This document shows, in pieces, positions 6,352 through 9,850 of a DNA stretch of 9,850 nt. The position numbers and the translations under genes were made by a program. The notes beneath the pieces were generated by a model. It searched no databases. It was not told where the DNA came from and saw only the letters and a list, made by a program, of their open reading frames with translations. Source of the DNA: a bacterium (GTDB lineage Bacteria; Bacillota_I; Bacilli_A; Acholeplasmatales; Acholeplasmataceae); NCBI GenBank assembly GCA_018623895.1, contig JAAZUY010000016.1:1-9850 (forward strand), written 5' to 3'. Positions within the stretch are counted from its first letter, which is position 1; every line of letters starts with the position of its first letter.

Positions 6352-6996
6352 TTAAATAGTTTCTATATTTTTCAAGAATTCTTCAAGAGGCTGATTTCCA
6401 AGAAGTTCTATTGAGTCGTTAATCACAATTTTAGGAACTCCAGACACATTAAATTTTCGTGCTAAATCTTGAAAAGAATTTGCATCATATACTGCACCAC
6501 TTATGTAATCATTTTTATTAGTTAGTAAATGTGCTGTAGAGACTGCCCCAGGACAATGTGGGCATGAGACGGTAACAAAAACTTTTATATCAACTGGTTT
6601 TTTAATATTGTTTATTCGTTCTAATACAGCAACATCAAAATCTTGTTTAAAGCCCGAAACAGTAATTAACGCAGATAAAAATGAGTTTATCTCATGTCCA
6701 GCTGGAATTCCATTAAAAACAAAGCCATTAAATTCATTATTTTGATTCAAAATAACAAAACTCGGAGTAAACTTTATTCCGTATTCTTTAGCCTCTTCAG
6801 AGTCTAATTTTTTTTTCTCAACAATAATTTTACTTGATAAATCAGAAATTTCAGACAATAGTTTTTCTGTTTCATCACAATGAACGCAGTTTGACATATT
6901 TTTTTGTGTGAAAAGAATTATTTTAACCCCATTTACCATGTTTTTCAAATGTTTTTTTATTTGAATACTTACTTCCTTGTTTAGCATATTTTCCAT
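6352..6996 (-). CDS. Protein disulfide oxidoreductase (PDO), tandem thioredoxin folds; AhpF N-terminal-domain homologue
   Basis: A dithiol carrier that takes electrons from a flavin reductase and passes them to a peroxidase or other target. The 214 residues make two thioredoxin/glutaredoxin folds: fold 1 with Cys37-V-H-Cys40 and cis-Pro78 (F-T-P-S-F), fold 2 with Cys145-P-H-Cys148 and cis-Pro188 (S-G-V-P-K-I). The linker G-F-V-F-N-G-I-P-A-G-H-E is the block shared by archaeal PDO and the AhpF N-terminal domain. In AhpF the first fold has no CXXC; here both folds keep theirs, as in Pyrococcus PDO. There is no signal peptide, so it acts in the cytoplasm. The start at 6996 is set by AAGGAG ending 7 bases upstream (7004-7009). 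It lies 11 bases after the flavin reductase gene in the same operon, which makes that reductase its obvious electron donor. Family secure, partner inferred. Confidence 0.92.
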   Translation of the reverse strand: MENMLNKEVSIQIKKHLKNMVNGVKIILFTQKNMSNCVHCDETEKLLSEISDLSSKIIVEKKKLDSEEAKEYGIKFTPSFVILNQNNEFNGFVFNGIPAGHEINSFLSALITVSGFKQDFDVAVLERINNIKKPVDIKVFVTVSCPHCPGAVSTAHLLTNKNDYISGAVYDANSFQDLARKFNVSGVPKIVINDSIELLGNQPLEEFLKNIETI

Positions 6997-7007
6997 ATTT
7001 TTTCTCC

Positions 7008-7973
7008 TTATTTATTTAAATATTTATTAATACTTAAAGCCGCCTTTGCTCCTTCACCGGTAGCGATTATTATTTGTTTAAACGGTTGGTTAGTGACGTC
7101 TCCAGAGGCATACATTCCTATTAATGAAGTTTCTTGAAGATCATTGACTATTATTTCACCTGAACTATTTGTTTCTACCAAATCCCTAATAATTTTGCTG
7201 TTAGGAATATTCCCAATTTCAATAAATAATCCTTCAGCATTAATTTCTTTTTCTATGTTTCTGTTTTTATCTAAAAAAGATATAGAACGCATACTATTAT
7301 TGTCTCCTTTTATTTCGAGAATTTGAGAATTCAAATGAACATCTAAATCTTTAATTTGTTTTAATTTTTCAAGAAGAATCTCATCTGCCCTCCATTGACT
7401 TCTATGAATTACAGAAATTTTTGATGCGTAAGGAACTAGATCTATAACAGCCTCAGCTGCACTATTCCCTCCTCCAGCTACAACTACATGTTTACCTTTG
7501 AAAAAGGGTGCATCACAAGTGGTACAATAAGAGACCCCCTTGTTTTGGTATGTTTTTTCACCTGAAACATTAAGCTTTCTCGGGCTACCTCCAGTTGCAA
7601 ATAGAACAGTTTTAGATTTCAAGACAATTCCTGACTCTAAGGTGATTAGAAAAATATTTTTTTGTTTAACAATATTAGTAACTGTAGCATCTTGCATAAT
7701 TGGAAGTTCAAGATCATTTACATGATCTAAAAAAGAGCTTGATAATTCACTGCCCTTAAGTTTTTTTAATCCAATGTAGTTGTCAACATCAGAAGTGTTG
7801 TGGAGTTGGCCTCCAATTTCACTAGTCAAAACTCCAACATTTTTACCTTTTCTAATAAGGTATAAACCAGCATTTAATCCCGAAGGACCTCCACCTACAA
7901 TAAGGGTATCCCATAAAAGATCTGAATTAAATTTTGAATTTGAATTAGACTTATTAAGGTTAAAATCAAACAT
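7008..7973 (-). CDS. trxB: Thioredoxin reductase / AhpF-type flavoprotein disulfide reductase
   Basis: An FAD and NAD(P)H enzyme that reduces a dithiol partner. The 321 residues show FAD-binding G-G-G-P-S-G at 27-32, the redox pair Cys150-T-T-Cys153, a nucleotide-binding G-G-G-N-S-A-A-E at 167-174, and the closing FAD motif Y-A-S-G-D-V. The end, Q-I-I-I-A-T-G-E-G-A-K-A, and the N-I-P-N block are closer to AhpF than to E. coli TrxB. The NADPH-phosphate motif HRRxxxR is altered and one residue shorter (H190-R-S-Q-W-R195), so cofactor preference is open. It has an Asn/Ser-rich N-terminal tail of about 18 residues before the first strand, longer than usual TrxB and possibly a linker relic. Its ATG is one base after the repressor gene's stop, with AAAGGAA six bases upstream, and PDO follows. 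Together the reductase and PDO reconstitute a split AhpF. Very secure as a family call. Confidence 0.94.
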   Translation of the reverse strand: MFDFNLNKSNSNSKFNSDLLWDTLIVGGGPSGLNAGLYLIRKGKNVGVLTSEIGGQLHNTSDVDNYIGLKKLKGSELSSSFLDHVNDLELPIMQDATVTNIVKQKNIFLITLESGIVLKSKTVLFATGGSPRKLNVSGEKTYQNKGVSYCTTCDAPFFKGKHVVVAGGGNSAAEAVIDLVPYASKISVIHRSQWRADEILLEKLKQIKDLDVHLNSQILEIKGDNNSMRSISFLDKNRNIEKEINAEGLFIEIGNIPNSKIIRDLVETNSSGEIIVNDLQETSLIGMYASGDVTNQPFKQIIIATGEGAKAALSINKYLNK

Positions 7974-7974
7974 A

Positions 7975-8229
7975 TTAAATTCCTTTAATTATAATATCTA
8001 TGGCTTCTGAGAACTGTTTTTGATCAATTTGATTATTATTGTCAATTCTTTGTAATAAATTTTCGGTAGTCAACAGTCCAATTGATTTTTCAATACTGGA
8101 TTTAACTGCTTTTAACTGGTTTACAATTTCAAGACAATTCTTCTCTTTTTCCATCATATCAATTATACCAGCCATTTGTCCTTTAGTGCGCTTAATTCTA
8201 TTTAAAATTTTTTTATTACATATCATCAT
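7975..8229 (-). CDS. CsoR/RcnR/FrmR-family (DUF156) transcriptional repressor with reduced ligand set
   Basis: A small all-helical tetrameric repressor family that leaves DNA on binding Cu(I), Ni, formaldehyde or reactive sulfur. The 84-residue sequence has the N-terminal L-x-R-I-K-R-x-x-G-Q-x-x-G-I core and Cys32 in K-N-C-L-E-I, matching Cys36 of M. tuberculosis CsoR. The following helix A-V-K-S-S-I-E aligns without gaps to that protein, which places Asn57 at the His61 ligand position and Arg61 at the Cys65 position. Two of three Cu(I) ligands are therefore missing. A second cysteine, Cys4, is near the N-terminus. Two ATGs stand in tandem (8229 and 8226); the GGTGAT site just upstream suits the second, giving 83 residues. 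It is first gene of the operon with the flavin reductase and PDO, and its own promoter contains a matching operator, so autorepression is expected. Family secure, inducer unknown. Confidence 0.9.
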   Translation of the reverse strand: MMICNKKILNRIKRTKGQMAGIIDMMEKEKNCLEIVNQLKAVKSSIEKSIGLLTTENLLQRIDNNNQIDQKQFSEAIDIIIKGI

Positions 8230-8241
8230 ATCACCACATTA

Positions 8242-8270
8242 ATTATACCCCTGGGGGTATTTTTAAACAA
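8242..8270 (-). promoter_or_regulatory. Promoter of the repressor-reductase-PDO operon
   Basis: On the minus strand TTGTTT (8270-8265) is followed by a 17-base spacer and a perfect TATAAT (8247-8242). Initiation near 8235 would leave only about 6-9 bases before the tandem ATGs, so the transcript is nearly leaderless, with GGTGAT at its very 5' end. The spacer contains the operator palindrome. Confidence 0.75.
8245..8260. promoter_or_regulatory. CsoR-type operator palindrome
   Basis: ATACCCC (8245-8251) and GGGGTAT (8254-8260) form a perfect 7-bp inverted repeat around a 2-base centre. A G/C tract flanked by A-T bases is the known operator style of the CsoR/RcnR family, and this is the only such palindrome noticed in the window. 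It overlaps three bases of the -10 box and much of the spacer of the repressor's own promoter, so bound repressor would block RNA polymerase. Confidence 0.8.
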
Positions 8271-8279
8271 GAGTAATGC

Positions 8280-8308
8280 TTGTTAAATATATTTATATTA
8301 TGTATAAT
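8280..8308 (+). promoter_or_regulatory. Promoter of the gmk-fabV unit
   Basis: TTGTTA (8280-8285), a 17-base spacer and a perfect TATAAT (8303-8308) predict initiation near 8315, with AGAGGTG (8317-8323) following as the ribosome site. It is back-to-back with the minus-strand promoter, with 9 bases between the two -35 hexamers. An 8-bp inverted repeat, TGTTAAAT/ATTTAACA (8281-8288 and 8310-8317), brackets this promoter. Confidence 0.7.
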
Positions 8309-8328
8309 AATTTAACAGAGGTGTTTTA

Positions 8329-8874
8329 GTGATAATTCTAATTGGATCTAGTGCTAGTGGAAAAACTGAAATTGCAAACACTTTAAGTCAAAAATTTGGT
8401 ATTACGAAATCTGTAACTACTACAACTAGATTTATGAGAAAAAACGAAATTCAGAATGTTCACTATAATTTCGTATCTAAAGAAAAATTTTTACAAATGC
8501 TTAATTCAGACAAATTTGTTGAGTCAACTCAATATCAATCTAATTATTATGGTCTTGAGAAGAAGGAAGTAAAAATAAACGGCCTCTCGATATTAGATAT
8601 TTCAGGTGCAAATAAACTTATAAAAATTTTTAGCGATGATATCTTTGTGTGTTATATTTCTTCATCGAAAAATATTAGAAAAGAGAGAATGTTAAAAAGA
8701 GGAGATGACCCTGAAGGTATTGATAAAAGAATTGAAAGCGATAATTCCTTGTTTAGTGTAAGTAAACTCAAAAAAGTTAATCATGTTGTTTTAAATGAAA
8801 ATAGAGATTTATTAAATGTATCAAAGGAAATATTCAATGAGTATAAAAAATGGAGCAAAAGGAGATTGAAATGA
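8329..8874 (+). CDS. gmk: Guanylate kinase
   Basis: Phosphorylates GMP to GDP with ATP in purine nucleotide synthesis. The 181-residue product has a P-loop G-S-S-A-S-G-K-T at 6-13. GMP-binding residues align with yeast guanylate kinase at a constant offset: R34 and R37 in T-T-R-F-M-R, E40, Y46 in H-Y-N-F, E65 in F-V-E and Y74 in N-Y-Y-G, with D90 in L-D-I-S as the later acidic residue. The arginine-bearing lid (R-M-L-K-R-G-D-D, then K-R-I-E-S-D) follows. The usual GPSGxGK reads GSSASGK, and the protein is about 20-25 residues shorter than typical bacterial Gmk, so a divergent paralogue is possible. The start is GTG, chosen because AGAGGTG lies five bases upstream and the P-loop begins at residue 6. 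The stop overlaps the fabV start as ATGA. Confidence 0.82.
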   Translation: MIILIGSSASGKTEIANTLSQKFGITKSVTTTTRFMRKNEIQNVHYNFVSKEKFLQMLNSDKFVESTQYQSNYYGLEKKEVKINGLSILDISGANKLIKIFSDDIFVCYISSSKNIRKERMLKRGDDPEGIDKRIESDNSLFSVSKLKKVNHVVLNENRDLLNVSKEIFNEYKKWSKRRLK

Positions 8875-9850
8875 TTATAAAGCCATCTATAAGATCAAAT
8901 GTGTTTTTAAATTCTCATCCGAAAGGTTCAGAAAAGTATATAGATTTACTTTTTAAAGAGGCGAGTGAACTGGAAAAATTCAAAGGTCCTAGAAATGTCT
9001 TAATAATTGGAGGATCTTCGGGATATGGATTATCAACTCGAGTAGCATTAGTTGAGTCTTGTAGCTCGAACACTATTAATGTTTCATTTGAAGCTTCTCC
9101 AAGAGGAAAAAGAACAGGCACAGCAGGATTTTATAATAATATAAATTTTCAGAAAAAAATTTCAGATAGAGATTCAAAACATATAGATTTTGTTGCAGAT
9201 GCATTTAGTTTAAACACAAAAGAGAAAGTGGCGAGGGCCATAAAAGAGAATTTTGGAAAGATTGATTTGTTAGTTTATTCTCTTGCTGCAGGTGCAAGAC
9301 CAAACAATGAGACGGGCACATTGGTAAGATCTTCTCTAAAACCTGTTCATTCATCTCTAGAGGGAGAAACAATTGACGTTGCTACGAAAACTGTAAAGAA
9401 AATATTTGTTGAAAAGGCCACAAAAGAAGAAATAGACAATACAGTATTTGTCATGGGTGGAAGCGACTGGAGTGATTGGGTAAATTTTTTAGAAAAAAAA
9501 CAGTTGTTAAATTCAGGGTTTAAAACGATATCTTACACTTATGTCGGAAGTGGTTCAATGGATAAAATTTATCGTTCTGGTACAATTGGGAAAGCTAAGG
9601 ACCATTTAGAAGATACAGCTTTATTATTAAACGAGATGATCTCAAAAAAACTTAATGGTGAAGCACTTATTTCCTCTTCAAAAGCTGTTGTTACTAAGGC
9701 GTCAGTGTTTATCCCTGGTATTCCAGCATATGTTTCAGCTTTATTTGATGTTATGAAAAGGAAAGGACTTCATGAAACAACATTGCAACATAAACACAGA
9801 CTTTTTAAAGACATGGTCTATGGAAATAAAAGAATTACAGATGAAAAAAA
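8871..9850 (+). CDS. fabV: Trans-2-enoyl-ACP/CoA reductase FabV, 3' end outside window
   Basis: NADH-dependent reductase of the last step of fatty-acid elongation, or of crotonyl-CoA-type substrates in the TER branch; FabV enzymes tolerate triclosan. The frame runs 326 codons to the right edge against a usual length near 400. The N-terminus M-I-I-K-P-x-I-R is the family signature. The dinucleotide-binding loop is G-G-S-S-G-Y-G at 47-53, followed by the family's V-S-F-E-A and T-G-T-A-G-F-Y-N blocks. The catalytic pair is Tyr234 and Lys243 (Y-x8-K), within one residue of the well-studied Yersinia positions. The G-G-S-D-W-S-D-W-V block is also typical. The ATG overlaps the gmk stop by four bases and has AGGAG six to seven bases upstream, so translation is coupled. 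Nearby fatty-acid genes are not visible. The call is very secure; FabV versus TER physiological role is not decided. Confidence 0.95.
   Translation, partial: MIIKPSIRSNVFLNSHPKGSEKYIDLLFKEASELEKFKGPRNVLIIGGSSGYGLSTRVALVESCSSNTINVSFEASPRGKRTGTAGFYNNINFQKKISDRDSKHIDFVADAFSLNTKEKVARAIKENFGKIDLLVYSLAAGARPNNETGTLVRSSLKPVHSSLEGETIDVATKTVKKIFVEKATKEEIDNTVFVMGGSDWSDWVNFLEKKQLLNSGFKTISYTYVGSGSMDKIYRSGTIGKAKDHLEDTALLLNEMISKKLNGEALISSSKAVVTKASVFIPGIPAYVSALFDVMKRKGLHETTLQHKHRLFKDMVYGNKRITDEK

Noticed and set aside
7144..8242. Four plus-strand open frames (7144-7326, 7540-7725, 7780-8010, 8039-8242)
   Set aside because: All are antisense to the flavin reductase or the CsoR-family gene, whose motifs fix the coding strand.
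8329..8874. Reading the short kinase as an inactive guanylate-kinase-like pseudoenzyme
   Set aside because: P-loop Lys12, the GMP-binding Arg, Glu and Tyr residues and the lid arginines are all in place; only length and some glycines differ.
8915..9121. 68-codon minus-strand open frame
   Set aside because: Antisense to fabV, whose cofactor-binding loop is encoded across this stretch.
1..9850. Mycoplasma/Spiroplasma genetic code (UGA as Trp), suspected from the AT content
   Set aside because: Conserved Trp positions use TGG, TGA ends genes, and an RF2 gene is present.

Overview
The window is a gene-dense, strongly AT-rich stretch of a bacterial chromosome. TGG encodes tryptophan and TGA is used as a stop (for example 3360-3362 and 8872-8874). 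A UGA-reading release factor (RF2) is also encoded, so the standard genetic code applies and Mycoplasma/Spiroplasma-type recoding is excluded. The RF2 C-terminus, the strong AAGGAG-type ribosome sites and the tRNA with an encoded CCA end fit a low-GC Gram-positive or Mollicutes-like lineage that kept the standard code. This placement is an inference from a few proteins. No insertion sequence, prophage, CRISPR array or obvious horizontal island is visible, and no gene-free gap reaches 300 bases.

Layout, left to right. (1) 1-2715, plus strand: the 3' end of prfB, a divergent recX, and a YtcJ-type amidohydrolase, each overlapping the next by 11-17 bases. (2) 2750-3886, plus strand: a candidate promoter, then a FrnE/DsbA-fold protein that has lost its CXXC site, translationally coupled (ATGA) to a glutathione-peroxidase-family enzyme. 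(3) 3889-5239, minus strand: a two-gene VTC-domain (polyphosphate polymerase-like) and DUF4956 membrane protein unit. (4) 5377-6336, plus strand: tRNA-Ser(GGA) and a two-TM membrane protein resembling DUF3137. (5) 6352-8229, minus strand: an operon of a CsoR/FrmR-family repressor, an AhpF/TrxB-type flavin reductase and a two-domain protein disulfide oxidoreductase (PDO). (6) 8329 to the right edge, plus strand: guanylate kinase coupled to FabV enoyl reductase, truncated by the window end.

The theme is thiol redox chemistry: four of the proteins (FrnE-like, GPx, TrxR, PDO) belong to thiol-disulfide families and a fifth is a cysteine-containing sensor-repressor family member. The TrxR and PDO together equal the two halves of AhpF split into two genes. 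A clear 16-bp G/C-tract palindrome of the CsoR-operator type lies inside the operon's own promoter, touching its -10 box. That promoter is back-to-back with the gmk-fabV promoter, the two -35 hexamers being only 9 bases apart. The repressor keeps only one of the three classical Cu(I) ligands, so its signal is probably not plain Cu(I). In principle the split AhpF pair could supply electrons to the GPx encoded 2.5 kb away, though nothing in the sequence proves this.

The points most worth a second look are the ligand-poor CsoR-family regulator with its operator and split-AhpF operon, and the CXXC-less, CX4C-bearing FrnE-like protein coupled to a GPx whose catalytic-tetrad glutamine is replaced by glutamate.
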